A stretch of 33,293 nucleotides of DNA from Oscillospiraceae bacterium (GTDB lineage: Bacteria > Bacillota > Clostridia > Oscillospirales > Oscillospiraceae): positions 1-33,293 of the forward strand of contig JAFZOI010000023.1 in the NCBI GenBank assembly GCA_017550645.1, written 5' to 3'. A model generated the notes under the pieces. That model had not been told where the DNA came from, did not search any database, and saw only the letters and a list, made by a program, of their open reading frames with translations. This document shows positions 7,723 to 15,723 of the stretch, one piece after another. Within the stretch, counting starts at the first letter, position 1. Every line of letters begins with the position of its first letter. The position numbers and the translations under genes were made by a program.

Positions 7723-10221
7723 TCAGCACATGTGCTCCGTACGGGAGATGAAGTCGTCCTGAAGGGCGCGGCTGACCTCCACGAAGAAAACCGAGAATCC
7801 GGCGATGCGGACGATGAGGTCCGTATGGAGCTCCGGATGCTCCTGCGCGTCGTACAGCGTCTCCGTCGAAACGACGTTGAACTGGACCTGCATGCCGCCC
7901 TTGTCGAAATAGGTGGCTATCATGGCCTCGAGCTTCTGATCGCCGCCCTCGCCCTGCACGGCGGTCGGCGAGAAGCGGATATTGAGCATATCGCCGTTGC
8001 CGAGCTTGTAGTGGGGAAGCTTCGCGGCGGAGAGCAGATACGCGGTGGGGCCTTCCTTGTCGTAGCCCTGCCTCGGCGAGATCGCCTCGGCGAGAGGCTC
8101 GCCGGTGCTGCGTCCGTCGGGAGTCGCCCACGTCAGATTGCCGAACTCGAGGTGCGTGGTGACGGTGAACGTGCCGCCGCGCCACTTGCCGCGGAAGCCC
8201 GTGCAGTTCATCATGTGGTCGGCGTATACGCCGAGCGCCCACGAGCCGAGCTGGTCGACCTCGTCGACGTTGTTGCCGTAGTGCGCCATTCTGTGGCAGA
8301 TGTATCTCTGCATGTCCTCATAGCCGACCCAGTTGGCGCAGAGCGCGTCGTAAAGCTGGCGGGCGGTGAACTTCTTCTCCTCGAAGACGAGCTTCTTGAT
8401 GCAGTAAAGGCTGTCGGCGACGTTGCCGGTGCCGAGCGCGGTGAAGCCGGTGGAATTGTACTTCGCGCCGCCCTTGAGGACGTCCATGCCCTTTTCCATG
8501 CAGCCGTCCATCGTGGCGGAAGCGACGACGGAGGGGAAGTAGGTGCTGTAGACCATCTCATAGAAGTTGACGAAGGTCACGTGCCAGTCGAGGAAGTACT
8601 TCATCTGCTTTACGAAGGCTTCCTGGAATTCCTCGAAGCTGTTATAGTCGTACAGATAGCCGGTGCGGAGGCCGGAATCGTTCCCGTTCATCGGGTTGTG
8701 GCCGTTGTGGATGGCCATGTTCAGAATGCCGACCATGTTGCTGAAGCTCTCGCCGCCGGAGCTGCCGCAGGCGGCCCATTCGGTGCCGCAGCCGGCGGGC
8801 TCGACGCAGCCGATGATGCAGTAATCCAGAGCGTCCTCGTGAGCCATGCCGCGCTCCTCAAGAGCGGGGATGATGATGTCGTCGTTCTCGAATGCGGGCA
8901 TACCGCCGGCCGCCTTGGAGGACTCGATGGCGTTCTCCCAGACTTCCTGCGGGGTATTCTTGTGGATACGCACGGAGCAGGACGGGATGGTGATGTATAG
9001 TCTGGCGTAGGTCTGCAGGAGCATGATGGTCATCGGGTTGGTGGCGTCGTTGCCCTGGCGGTCCTGACCGCCGACGGAGAAGTGATGTCCGCCGCACTCA
9101 TAGTGCCATCTGGCGATGTCGTTATCCTTCTTGAGGCCTGCGCCGGTGGGGCTGCCGGTGGGGGTCTTGGAATCCTTCATCTTCTTAGTCGAGCCGTAGG
9201 TCTGGACGAAGAAGTCGCCGAGCTTAAGGATGAAGGCGTCGGTCAGCTCCTGAGCGCGCTCCTTGGTGATGGTCCCCTCGTCGAGCTCCTTCTGGAGGAA
9301 TCTGCCGCAGTACTGGTCTATCCTGCCCAGCGTCACGCCGTGGGCCTGGCCGTCGGCATGGAGCATGCCCTGATAGAGGATGATAGCCTGCATGGCTTCC
9401 CAGTAGTTGCGGGCGGGGTTTTCCGCGATCCAATAAAGGCCGTCGGCCATCTTCTCAAGCTCCGCCCTGCGCTCGCCGGTATACTTCTTCGCTTCCAGCG
9501 CGGTGAGGTCGGCCCAGCGGGTCGTATAGAGCATCGCGGCCTCGGCGACCTTCTTGATGGAGCGCCAGGTCGTGAACTTGTAGGCGTTGTCTCCGTAGCA
9601 CTTGCCCATGACGGAATCCATGTGCGCCTGCGCCTCGTCGGCGATGTATTTCCAGCCCTTGTCGACGACCTTCTTGTAGTTGGCGCAGAAATGTCCCTGC
9701 GGCATGCAGGCGGTGGCGCCGGCGACGCGGTTGCCGAAGGTGGTGCAGTTATCGCCCTTGAGCGCCCATATCTCGTCGGGCAGAGCCTTCAGGACGCGGG
9801 CGTGGAAGGTCCTGTCCTTCCAGTACTCGACGGCTTCTCTGTATATCTCGCGGTCCTCGTCGGTGATGTAGAGGAAGCAGCCGGGGGTCTGGCAGTCGGC
9901 CTTGAAGTCCTCGTCGGGCTGATTGACGATGGCTTCGATCCAGCGGGTGTTCCACTCGATGTAGTTGCAGGCGGCTCTCCACTCGCGGCCTATATTGCCG
10001 ACGAACATGGCGTCCTCCTCGATGAACAGCGTCTTATCGCGGGCCCATGCGTAGAGGCAGCCGGCGCGCTTCATCTGCTCGCCCTCGTCCTCGTGTTCCT
10101 TGTAGTACTGCGTGTAGATCTTGGTCCTCTCGGCGTCGAGGATAACGTGACCGTAGTCATGATCTCTTCTGATGTCCCGGATGTGCTGGATCCTCGGACT
10201 GATCGGGGCTTTCTGATACAT
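7723..10221 (-). CDS. Glycyl radical enzyme of unassigned substrate
   Basis: This 832-residue protein is a pyruvate formate-lyase-like glycyl radical enzyme. The radical site is RIAGFSVFF with Gly808, 24 residues from the C-terminus. The thiyl cysteine is Cys472 in IIGCVEPAG, followed by Glu474, the CxE arrangement of eliminases and arylacetate decarboxylases. Two more cysteines (478, 485) and a glycine-rich GSSGGESF stretch follow. GGHHFSVGGQDRQGNDATNP (377-396) is the usual segment of the barrel core. Length is near CutC and isethionate lyase, but the sites after Cys472 do not look like CutC, and no microcompartment genes are nearby. It is encoded divergently from its activase. The ATG has GGAAGGAGAT upstream. 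It would act in the anaerobic cytosol on a diol, amine, sulfonate or arylacetate; which one is not decided here. Confidence 0.95.
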   Translation of the reverse strand: MYQKAPISPRIQHIRDIRRDHDYGHVILDAERTKIYTQYYKEHEDEGEQMKRAGCLYAWARDKTLFIEEDAMFVGNIGREWRAACNYIEWNTRWIEAIVNQPDEDFKADCQTPGCFLYITDEDREIYREAVEYWKDRTFHARVLKALPDEIWALKGDNCTTFGNRVAGATACMPQGHFCANYKKVVDKGWKYIADEAQAHMDSVMGKCYGDNAYKFTTWRSIKKVAEAAMLYTTRWADLTALEAKKYTGERRAELEKMADGLYWIAENPARNYWEAMQAIILYQGMLHADGQAHGVTLGRIDQYCGRFLQKELDEGTITKERAQELTDAFILKLGDFFVQTYGSTKKMKDSKTPTGSPTGAGLKKDNDIARWHYECGGHHFSVGGQDRQGNDATNPMTIMLLQTYARLYITIPSCSVRIHKNTPQEVWENAIESSKAAGGMPAFENDDIIIPALEERGMAHEDALDYCIIGCVEPAGCGTEWAACGSSGGESFSNMVGILNMAIHNGHNPMNGNDSGLRTGYLYDYNSFEEFQEAFVKQMKYFLDWHVTFVNFYEMVYSTYFPSVVASATMDGCMEKGMDVLKGGAKYNSTGFTALGTGNVADSLYCIKKLVFEEKKFTARQLYDALCANWVGYEDMQRYICHRMAHYGNNVDEVDQLGSWALGVYADHMMNCTGFRGKWRGGTFTVTTHLEFGNLTWATPDGRSTGEPLAEAISPRQGYDKEGPTAYLLSAAKLPHYKLGNGDMLNIRFSPTAVQGEGGDQKLEAMIATYFDKGGMQVQFNVVSTETLYDAQEHPELHTDLIVRIAGFSVFFVEVSRALQDDFISRTEHMC

Positions 10222-10310
10222 ATTATGATCTCCTTCCGCGGCGATAAAATGACAGGATATCCGGACTCGATTTTATCCGCGCTTAATTAAATACATTTAC
10301 GGTATTTTAT

Positions 10311-10339
10311 ATAATATCAATTTTCTTGGAAAAATGCAA
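10311..10339 (-). promoter_or_regulatory. Promoter of the glycyl radical enzyme gene
   Basis: On the minus strand TTGCAT (10334-10339), 17 bases, then TATTAT (10311-10316). The leader would be about 80 bases. The 10222-10540 spacer between the divergent genes holds this promoter, the activase promoter and a TTTACGG(A)TATT direct repeat (10296 and 10357), but no gene. Confidence 0.65.
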
Positions 10340-10399
10340 CATTTTTGCCGCCGTGTTTTACGGATATTATACTAAAGGTATGATATTGCCCGAAAACGG

Positions 10400-10428
10400 T
10401 TGACGCGGGAACGCAATAATATTATTAT
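10400..10428 (+). promoter_or_regulatory. Promoter of the activase gene
   Basis: TTGACG (10400-10405), 17 bases, then TATTAT (10423-10428): a near-consensus vegetative promoter. The transcript leader is about 105 bases long and GC-rich. Confidence 0.7.
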
Positions 10429-10540
10429 ACATAAGTGTTTTGGAACATTTTAGCGGGAGGACGCTCCTCTGCGCGCCTTCCCCGCGTGCCGCGCGGCCTG
10501 CCGGCCGCGCTCTTTCGAGAAACAGAAAGGAATCGACGAT

Positions 10541-11497
10541 ATGGAAGAAGTCAGCGGACTTTTATATGATATCCAGCCGTTTTCCGTTCAGGACGGGCCG
10601 GGCATCCGCACAACGGTATTCCTCAAGGGCTGCCCGCTGCACTGCCCCTGGTGCCACAGCCCCGAGTCCCAGGCGTTCTATCCGCAGATAAGCTGGATAT
10701 CCATGCGCTGCTCCGGCACGGAGGTATGCAAAGAGAGCTGTCTGAAGGCCTGCACGAAGGGCGCGCTCGAAAAGGGCGCCATGGGCATGGACACTCTGAC
10801 GCAGACCCCGATCCAGTACGTGCACGTCAACCGTCAGCTCTGCGACAACTGCGGCGACTGCGCCGTGGACTGCTATCCGAAGGCGCTTTACGTCTGCGGC
10901 ACCCGCTATACCGTCGAGGAAGTCATGAAGAAGGTGCGTCAGGATAAGCCGTTCTTCGAGCATTCCGGCGGCGGAGTGACGATATCCGGCGGCGAGGCGC
11001 TGAGCCAGAGCGAATTTACGCTCACGCTCCTCAAGCAGCTGAAGGAGGAGGGCTTCCACACCGCGCTGGATACGACCGGCTTCGCGCCGTGGGAGATCGT
11101 GGAGAAGACGCTCCCTTACACCGACCTGTATCTTTACGACCTCAAGCACATGGACAGCGACATCCACCGGATGACGGTGGGCGTGCCCAACGAGATAATA
11201 AAGGACAACCTCAGAGGCATCGCCGCCGCCGGCGGGAAGGTCCAGATCCGTATCCCGGTCATCCCGCAGTTCAACGACAACGACGACGTCATGCGCCGCA
11301 CCGCGGAGTTCGTCAAGGAGCTCGGGCCGGACGCCGTGACCGTCGTGCAGCTGCTCCCGTACCACAATCTCGGCGTTGCCAAGCACCTGCGCATCAGCGA
11401 CGAGATCGTTTTCGAGGCGATCCCGCCCTCCGACGCGCGCATGGAGGAGATCAAGCAGATCTTCGTCGAGCGCGGCATCCCCGCAATGATCCATTGA
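10541..11497 (+). CDS. Glycyl radical enzyme activase (radical SAM)
   Basis: The 318-residue protein is a radical SAM activase that abstracts hydrogen from the partner's glycine (Gly808) to make the storage radical. The SAM cluster motif is CPLHCPWC (Cys31, 35, 38) after DGPGIRTTVFLKG. An inserted ferredoxin-like domain follows, with Cys57/63/67/71 and Cys101/104/107/111. The second set has the standard CxxCxxCxxxC spacing and the first has the unusual Cx5Cx3Cx3C. SGGGVTISGGEAL is the SAM-binding GGE region and DLYLYDLKHMD is also typical. The length and double-cluster insert match activases of diol dehydratase, hydroxyproline dehydratase and arylacetate decarboxylase systems, not the short PFL activase. 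AAAGGAA precedes the ATG. It is transcribed away from its partner and ends at a strong terminator. Confidence 0.95.
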   Translation: MEEVSGLLYDIQPFSVQDGPGIRTTVFLKGCPLHCPWCHSPESQAFYPQISWISMRCSGTEVCKESCLKACTKGALEKGAMGMDTLTQTPIQYVHVNRQLCDNCGDCAVDCYPKALYVCGTRYTVEEVMKKVRQDKPFFEHSGGGVTISGGEALSQSEFTLTLLKQLKEEGFHTALDTTGFAPWEIVEKTLPYTDLYLYDLKHMDSDIHRMTVGVPNEIIKDNLRGIAAAGGKVQIRIPVIPQFNDNDDVMRRTAEFVKELGPDAVTVVQLLPYHNLGVAKHLRISDEIVFEAIPPSDARMEEIKQIFVERGIPAMIH

Positions 11498-11545
11498 TGC
11501 GTTTTCGATCCTGAGCGCTGTTTCCTGATCAAAGATAGACAAAGC

Positions 11546-11581
11546 AAGACCCGCCGGCCGCAAGGCCCGGCGGGTCTTTTG
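11546..11581 (+). terminator. Activase terminator
   Basis: AAGACCCGCCGG / CCGGCGGGTCTT stem followed by TTTTGTTTG. It may also stop transcripts of the convergent Nudix gene, whose stop is 50 bases to the right. Confidence 0.9.
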
Positions 11582-11630
11582 TTTGAAAGTGCGCCCGAAA
11601 GGAACGCGGCGCTATGCGGCAAACGGTGAT

Positions 11631-12161
11631 TTATCCGACTGCGGAGAGCAATTGCTTTGCCCGCTTCAGAACGGGGACCTCCCTGTTTGCAATAAGTCTT
11701 CCCAGTTTGGTGCATCTGCACTTTTCATATTCAGCCAAAGCTTCTTCATACTTCAATTTCAGCGTCGAAAGGTGATAATCCTCTATCTCGTCTTTGGTCA
11801 GATGCTTATCTCCGAAAGACAGTGCTTTACAAAGAAAATAGTTGTTGACGTTATGCCTGCGGATCAGGTTATAGCGATCGCTGACGACCCCGATCTTGGC
11901 CATCACCTCGACTTCAACGCCCAATTCTTCCTTGAGCTCGCGTCTGATCGCGGTGTTCAGATCCTCCCCCGGTTCCACTCCGCCTCCGGCGGTTTCGATA
12001 AGCGTTGCTTTGCCGAAATGATCATCCCGGTTTGCCCTGACAAAATAGAAATTGTCTTCGTCGTCCACTACTATCGCCCGGGCGATCAGCCTGTCATGGT
12101 CGATCGTTGTAAACGGCCATTCATTGTCTTCCAAATCCAGCAATAATTCTTCTTTATCCAT
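11631..12161 (-). CDS. Nudix hydrolase
   Basis: This 176-residue protein hydrolyses a nucleoside diphosphate linked to another moiety. The Nudix box Gx5Ex7REUxEExGU is complete at residues 60-82 (REL at 74-76, EE at 78-79). The N-terminal half has the usual strand pattern (LIARAIVVDDEDNFYFVRAN). A frame extends to a GTG at 12173, but the ATG at 12161 is preferred because GGGTG lies about 9 bases before it and the usual N-terminus follows. The substrate cannot be predicted. The gene is AT-richer than its neighbours and stands alone between the activase and the S-layer gene, both separated by hairpins. Confidence 0.9.
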   Translation of the reverse strand: MDKEELLLDLEDNEWPFTTIDHDRLIARAIVVDDEDNFYFVRANRDDHFGKATLIETAGGGVEPGEDLNTAIRRELKEELGVEVEVMAKIGVVSDRYNLIRRHNVNNYFLCKALSFGDKHLTKDEIEDYHLSTLKLKYEEALAEYEKCRCTKLGRLIANREVPVLKRAKQLLSAVG

Positions 12162-12232
12162 CGTTGATATCACCCGCCCGACAAGCTTCGATCTGCAGGG
12201 ATGATTGTATCATGCTCATGTGCGGAAAACAA

Positions 12233-12268
12233 GAAACCTCTCTTGTCCCGACAGACAAAAGAGGTTTC
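12233..12268 (-). terminator. Hairpin upstream of the Nudix gene
   Basis: GAAACCTCTCTTGTC / GACAAAAGAGGTTTC forms a 15-bp stem with one wobble. On the minus strand it is followed by TTGTTTT, so it is probably a second terminator for the S-layer gene. No other feature is seen in 12174-12338. Confidence 0.6.
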
Positions 12269-12338
12269 CATGCTGCTTGCGGGGGTGAGAGGCGAACCGC
12301 ACGACATGCGGGTCGTTCTTTCGCGCGGTTGCCGCCGG

Positions 12339-12370
12339 AAAAAATAAGAGGGGCGGATCGCCCCTCTTAT
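12339..12370 (-). terminator. Terminator of the SLH protein gene
   Basis: ATAAGAGGGGCG / CGCCCCTCTTAT stem; on the minus strand it is followed directly by a TTTTTT tract, 17 bases after the stop codon. Confidence 0.88.
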
Positions 12371-12386
12371 CTCATTCGGTCTCGGG

Positions 12387-13421
12387 TTATATTTTTACGT
12401 TCTCAACGAACCGCATGATGAGAGCCGCGGCCTCGGCGCGCGTGGCGCCGCTGTCGGGAAGGAGATTGCCGAGATCGTCGCCATGCATGACTTCGGCCCC
12501 GCAGGCCCACTGGATCGCCGGCATGGCCCATTCGCTGACGTCAAATGCGTCGTTGTAGGAGAGCACGTTGGTGTCCTCGCCCACGCTGACGTCATAGCCC
12601 TTGTACTTGGCATAGCGGAAAAGGATCGTCGCGAACTGCTCGCGGGTGATATCTTCGGTCGGGGCGAACTTTCCGTCGCCGCAGCCCTCCGCGACGCCGG
12701 CGCCGGCCGCCCAGGCGACTGCGTCCGCATACCATTCGCCGTCCTCCACGTCGTCAAACGCAGCGGCCGCAGCGGCCGCCGGCTCGCCTTCCATACGCCA
12801 CAGGATCGTTACGAGCATCCCCCTCGTCGTCATGCCGTCGGGGTCGAACTTGTCGCCGCCGACTCCGTTCATAAGACCGTTTCCCGCTACGTAGTCGACG
12901 GCGGCCTTATACCAGCTGTCTTCGGCGACGTCGGCGAACGCCGGAGCCGTTTCTTCGTCCTGCGATCCTGTCAGAAGGGGAACGCCGTCGCACATCTCCT
13001 CAAACACGGGAGCCAGAAGGACGTCGGTATCGAGGATGATCGTCTCGCCCGCTTTTCCGGGCTCAACGGTCGCCGCTCCGTCTTCCGCGTCGCCTATGCT
13101 GCCCTCGCCCCATCTCTTACTCAGATTGCCGTCCGTTCCGGCGACGGGCTTGAGCTTCCAGATCTCCCAATAGGCGAGCGTGCCCTCGCCGAGATCGATG
13201 CCCGCGCTCTCTTCCGCCGCCTCCAGCGTCGGCAGGACGTATTCGGAGCCGAGCGCGTATTCTTCATAGTTTTCGGCTATCGTCGTGTGGTCCGCGGTGA
13301 CGAATCCGACCATGACCCGAGCCTCGCTCTCGCCATCCGCCAGCGCCGCTGCGGACAAAAGTCCCGCCAGCATGGCGACGGCAAGCAGAACGCTTAAAAA
13401 CCTCGCTGTCTTACGTTTCAT
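12387..13421 (-). CDS. Secreted SLH-domain surface protein
   Basis: The 344-residue precursor starts with a clear signal peptide (MKRKTARFLSVLLAVAMLAG, then LLSAAALA before DGE). The mature N-terminal half (AYWEIWKLKPVAGTDG, ETIILDTDVLLAPVFEE) looks like a single repeat of the InlB B-repeat/Listeria-Bacteroides type. Three S-layer homology domains follow: FADVAEDSWYKAAVDYV, FDDVEDGEWYADAVAWA and the more divergent FDVSEWAMPAIQWACGA. SLH triplets bind pyruvylated secondary cell-wall polymer, so the protein should sit on the cell surface. The linker between the first two holds an alanine run (PAAAAAAAF). The frame continues upstream to 13580, but GGAGGAGTT and the signal peptide fix the start at 13421. 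The promoter has a G9 tract in its spacer. Confidence 0.92.
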   Translation of the reverse strand: MKRKTARFLSVLLAVAMLAGLLSAAALADGESEARVMVGFVTADHTTIAENYEEYALGSEYVLPTLEAAEESAGIDLGEGTLAYWEIWKLKPVAGTDGNLSKRWGEGSIGDAEDGAATVEPGKAGETIILDTDVLLAPVFEEMCDGVPLLTGSQDEETAPAFADVAEDSWYKAAVDYVAGNGLMNGVGGDKFDPDGMTTRGMLVTILWRMEGEPAAAAAAAFDDVEDGEWYADAVAWAAGAGVAEGCGDGKFAPTEDITREQFATILFRYAKYKGYDVSVGEDTNVLSYNDAFDVSEWAMPAIQWACGAEVMHGDDLGNLLPDSGATRAEAAALIMRFVENVKI

Positions 13422-13442
13422 TTGAACTCCTCCGTATTTCCG

Positions 13443-13493
13443 TATGCTTCTGTATGCTACAGAGCATAGCACAATACCCCCCCCCGATAACAA
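13443..13493 (-). promoter_or_regulatory. SLH gene promoter with G9 spacer and palindrome
   Basis: On the minus strand TTGTTA (13488-13493) and TATGCT (13463-13468) are 19 bases apart, and nine consecutive G (13477-13485) lie in the spacer. An imperfect inverted repeat (TATGCTTCTGTA-TGC-TACAGAGCATA, 13443-13468) covers the -10 box and start site. Slippage in the G tract would change promoter spacing. Confidence 0.45.
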
Positions 13494-13589
13494 GTGCGCA
13501 AAAGAAAATATCCGGGAAGCGGACGAGCCGGACGAAGAAGCGCACGCCTTATCGTTCACGCTATGTCGGAATTTGTTCATGCGCCCTCT

Positions 13590-14486
13590 TTAGTTTTCAT
13601 ACGGCACCCTGAAATAGTCCAGATACTTCTTGAACTTATCCTGCGCAGTCAGGCAGGTGTCACGGAGATAGCCGCGCTCGTGCTCCCATTCCTTCAGGCC
13701 GCGGTAGTAATACAGCTTTAGATCCTCGTCGATGATGAACGGCACAATATTGTTCCGCAGGCACTCCTTGAAGAGGATCAGCCGCCCTACTCTGCCGTTG
13801 CCGTCCTGGAACGGGTGGATCCGCTCAAAACGGTAATGAAAATCCAGCAGATCGTCAAATGACTTCCCTTTGACCGCGTTATACTCGGCCAAAAGCTTTT
13901 TCATATGCGCCGCGACGTCCTCCGGCGCGGAGGTATCCATGCCTCCGACCTCGTTGGGGAGCTTTTTGTAATCGCCGACGGCAAACCGGTCCTGCCGCGA
14001 ATCGGTAGTCCCGCTTTTCAGCGCGGCGTGGAGCTGCTTGATGAAAGCCTCGCTGGGCGCATAAGCGGCATTGTCGATGATCATGTCGATGCACTTGAAA
14101 TGGTTGGCCGTCTCGACCACGTCGTCCACCCTTACTGCGGCGTCGGTGACGCCGATCGTGTTCGTTTCGAAGATATAGCGCGTCTGATCATGAGTGAGCC
14201 GGCTGCCCTCGATATGGTTGGAATTGTAGGTCAGTTCGATCTGGATCTTATGATAAATGCCGCCGTGAAGCTTGGCCGCTTTCTCGGCCTTCAGCGCCTC
14301 CAGAAGCGATCTTGGCATATCGCTGCGCTTGTTGAGCCGATCCGGCTTTTCCGCATTCTGAGGGATGTGCCAGGTCTTGCCGACCAAGCTCGCCCCGTCG
14401 ACTCTGCCCTGCGCGCAGTAGTTCCGCACGCTGCGTTCAGATACTCCCCATTTTTTTGCCGCTTCCGAAACAGATAGACAGACCAT
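13590..14486 (-). CDS. Fic-domain protein with N-terminal HTH
   Basis: The 298-residue protein joins a short excisionase/MerR-like DNA-binding domain (residues ~3-42, SEAAKKWGVSERSVRNYCAQ) to a Fic domain. The Fic core HPFQDGNGRVGR is complete (224-235, catalytic His224), so AMP or another nucleotide moiety can be transferred to a protein hydroxyl. An inhibitory motif SNHIEG (89-94, Glu93) lies before the core, which is the class II autoinhibited arrangement. Its promoter (14514-14542) contains one arm of a 12-bp inverted repeat, so autoregulation by the HTH domain is plausible. No separate antitoxin gene is adjacent. The target protein is unknown. Confidence 0.92.
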   Translation of the reverse strand: MVCLSVSEAAKKWGVSERSVRNYCAQGRVDGASLVGKTWHIPQNAEKPDRLNKRSDMPRSLLEALKAEKAAKLHGGIYHKIQIELTYNSNHIEGSRLTHDQTRYIFETNTIGVTDAAVRVDDVVETANHFKCIDMIIDNAAYAPSEAFIKQLHAALKSGTTDSRQDRFAVGDYKKLPNEVGGMDTSAPEDVAAHMKKLLAEYNAVKGKSFDDLLDFHYRFERIHPFQDGNGRVGRLILFKECLRNNIVPFIIDEDLKLYYYRGLKEWEHERGYLRDTCLTAQDKFKKYLDYFRVPYEN

Positions 14487-14513
14487 GACGATCCCTCGCT
14501 TTCATTGCTGATC

Positions 14514-14542
14514 ATTATAGCAAATTATCGGCAAAATTTCAA
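14514..14542 (-). promoter_or_regulatory. fic promoter
   Basis: TTGAAA (14537-14542), 17 bases, then a perfect TATAAT (14514-14519) on the minus strand, about 28 bases before the start codon. Confidence 0.75.
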
Positions 14543-14580
14543 GATTATATGCCTATTAATGTTGGGTGATTTTGCCGATA
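14526..14580. repeat. 12-bp inverted repeat at the fic promoter
   Basis: TATCGGCAAAAT (14526-14537) and its exact complement ATTTTGCCGATA (14569-14580) are 31 bases apart. The first arm fills the promoter spacer. The arrangement fits a pair of operator half-sites, perhaps for the HTH of the Fic protein itself. The rest of 14543-14731 shows only a small ATTCTC-CGAC-GAGAAT palindrome and no gene. Confidence 0.5.
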
Positions 14581-14731
14581 TGCGACTGCGCTCTTCAATG
14601 TTAAGACGTCTGCAGTTCATACGATTCTCCGACGAGAATAGAGGCTTTGTGGCAATTCCATGCTACACGGGTTTCATGTGAACTTCTTTATTCTCTTAAA
14701 CCGTTGCGCTTGATGGTATGATCCACGCACG

Positions 14732-14770
14732 AAATAAAGGCGCCCGTCCGGCCGGACGGGCGCCTTTTTC
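14732..14770 (-). terminator. Terminator of the 5'-nucleotidase operon
   Basis: AAAGGCGCCCGTCCGG and its exact complement form a 16-bp stem with no loop bases counted; real pairing would leave a few open. On the minus strand it is followed by TATTTCG. It lies immediately after the stop codon. Confidence 0.85.
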
Positions 14771-15670
14771 TTATTTGCCTTTGTTAAGTACGCGTGCGGC
14801 GGGGACCACCTTTGACGCGGGGTCGGTGTGCGCCGATTGATCGTCGAAGAATATGTTTGCGCCGAAAGCCCTCAAGACCTCGCTCTTTTTGATCCCGCCG
14901 AGGAAAAACGCCTCGTCGATCCGCACGTCCCAGGCCCGCAGCGTCCGGATCACCCTTTCGTGCGCGGGCATATTCCTCGCGGTAACGAGAGCCGTTCTTA
15001 TCGGCATATCGTCTTTGCCGAATCGCCGCTGAACCACGGAGATCGTTTTAAGCAGCTTTGCGAAGGGCCCTTCCGGCAGAGGCTTGAGAGCATTCTGCCG
15101 TTCGTGCTCCTCAAAGGCCTTAAGGCCCTCGCGCTGAAAAACAGTCTCGGACTCATCGGAAAATATGACCGCGTCTCCGTCAAAAGCTATTCTTATCTGT
15201 TTTATCTCCTGATCGGGATCGATCGGGAAGTCTTCGTGAGAACAAATTATGCCCGCGGCAATATTTGCGTCGATCGCCTCCTGAACGTCGTTTTCGTCAG
15301 CAGACAAGAAAAGATCGGTTTTGAACGCCCCCAGATACGGAGATATGGAGGCGCCTCCGACAAGTGCGGCTCTGCTTATGTCCAGCCCGTAGTGCTCGAT
15401 GGAATTAAACACGCGGAGACTCGTATCGGCGCTGTTTTTAGACATAATGATTATCTCGGTCAATCTCTCGTCGCCGCCGTTAAGATTATGAAGAGCCTTG
15501 ACCAGAGGGAATGCCGTCCCCGGCTTTAATATGTCGTCCTCGTGTTCGATCTGATACTTCTCGTAGGCGTCCAGCCCTTCTTCGTTGAAGATCCTGTTCT
15601 CTTCTTCAAGATCAAATAACGCTCTGGACGAAATACCGACGACCAATTTGTCTTTTAGATCAAGCGCCAC
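14771..15670 (-). CDS. Cytosolic 5'-nucleotidase family protein
   Basis: This 299-residue protein matches the 5'-nucleotidase family PF06189 (cN-I type), HAD-like enzymes that remove phosphate from nucleoside monophosphates. Family segments are KLVVGISSRALFDLEEENRIF, the block EHEDDILKPGTAFPLVKALH and, later, IRIAFDGDAVIFSDE with the DxD pair of a HAD nucleophile loop. AFFLGGIKKSEVLRAFGANIFFDDQ carries the last acidic motif. The start is the GTG at 15670, with GAAGGTGAG just upstream; the frame stays open far into the WYL gene antisense, but that part is not coding. The WYL regulator ends 53 bases upstream, so the two are probably an operon. Confidence 0.88.
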   Translation of the reverse strand: MALDLKDKLVVGISSRALFDLEEENRIFNEEGLDAYEKYQIEHEDDILKPGTAFPLVKALHNLNGGDERLTEIIIMSKNSADTSLRVFNSIEHYGLDISRAALVGGASISPYLGAFKTDLFLSADENDVQEAIDANIAAGIICSHEDFPIDPDQEIKQIRIAFDGDAVIFSDESETVFQREGLKAFEEHERQNALKPLPEGPFAKLLKTISVVQRRFGKDDMPIRTALVTARNMPAHERVIRTLRAWDVRIDEAFFLGGIKKSEVLRAFGANIFFDDQSAHTDPASKVVPAARVLNKGK

Positions 15671-15723
15671 TTTCTCACCTTCCGCTCGTAAGATATGCCT
15701 TATGGACAATATGCGATTCGCCG

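Noticed and set aside
7723..10221. Choline trimethylamine-lyase (CutC) as the name of the glycyl radical enzyme
   Set aside because: The residues at the positions after the active-site Cys that I associate with choline binding are not present, and no cut/eut microcompartment genes are adjacent.
7732..10290. Long plus-strand frames over the glycyl radical enzyme gene
   Set aside because: They mirror a fully conserved enzyme on the other strand and have no independent evidence.
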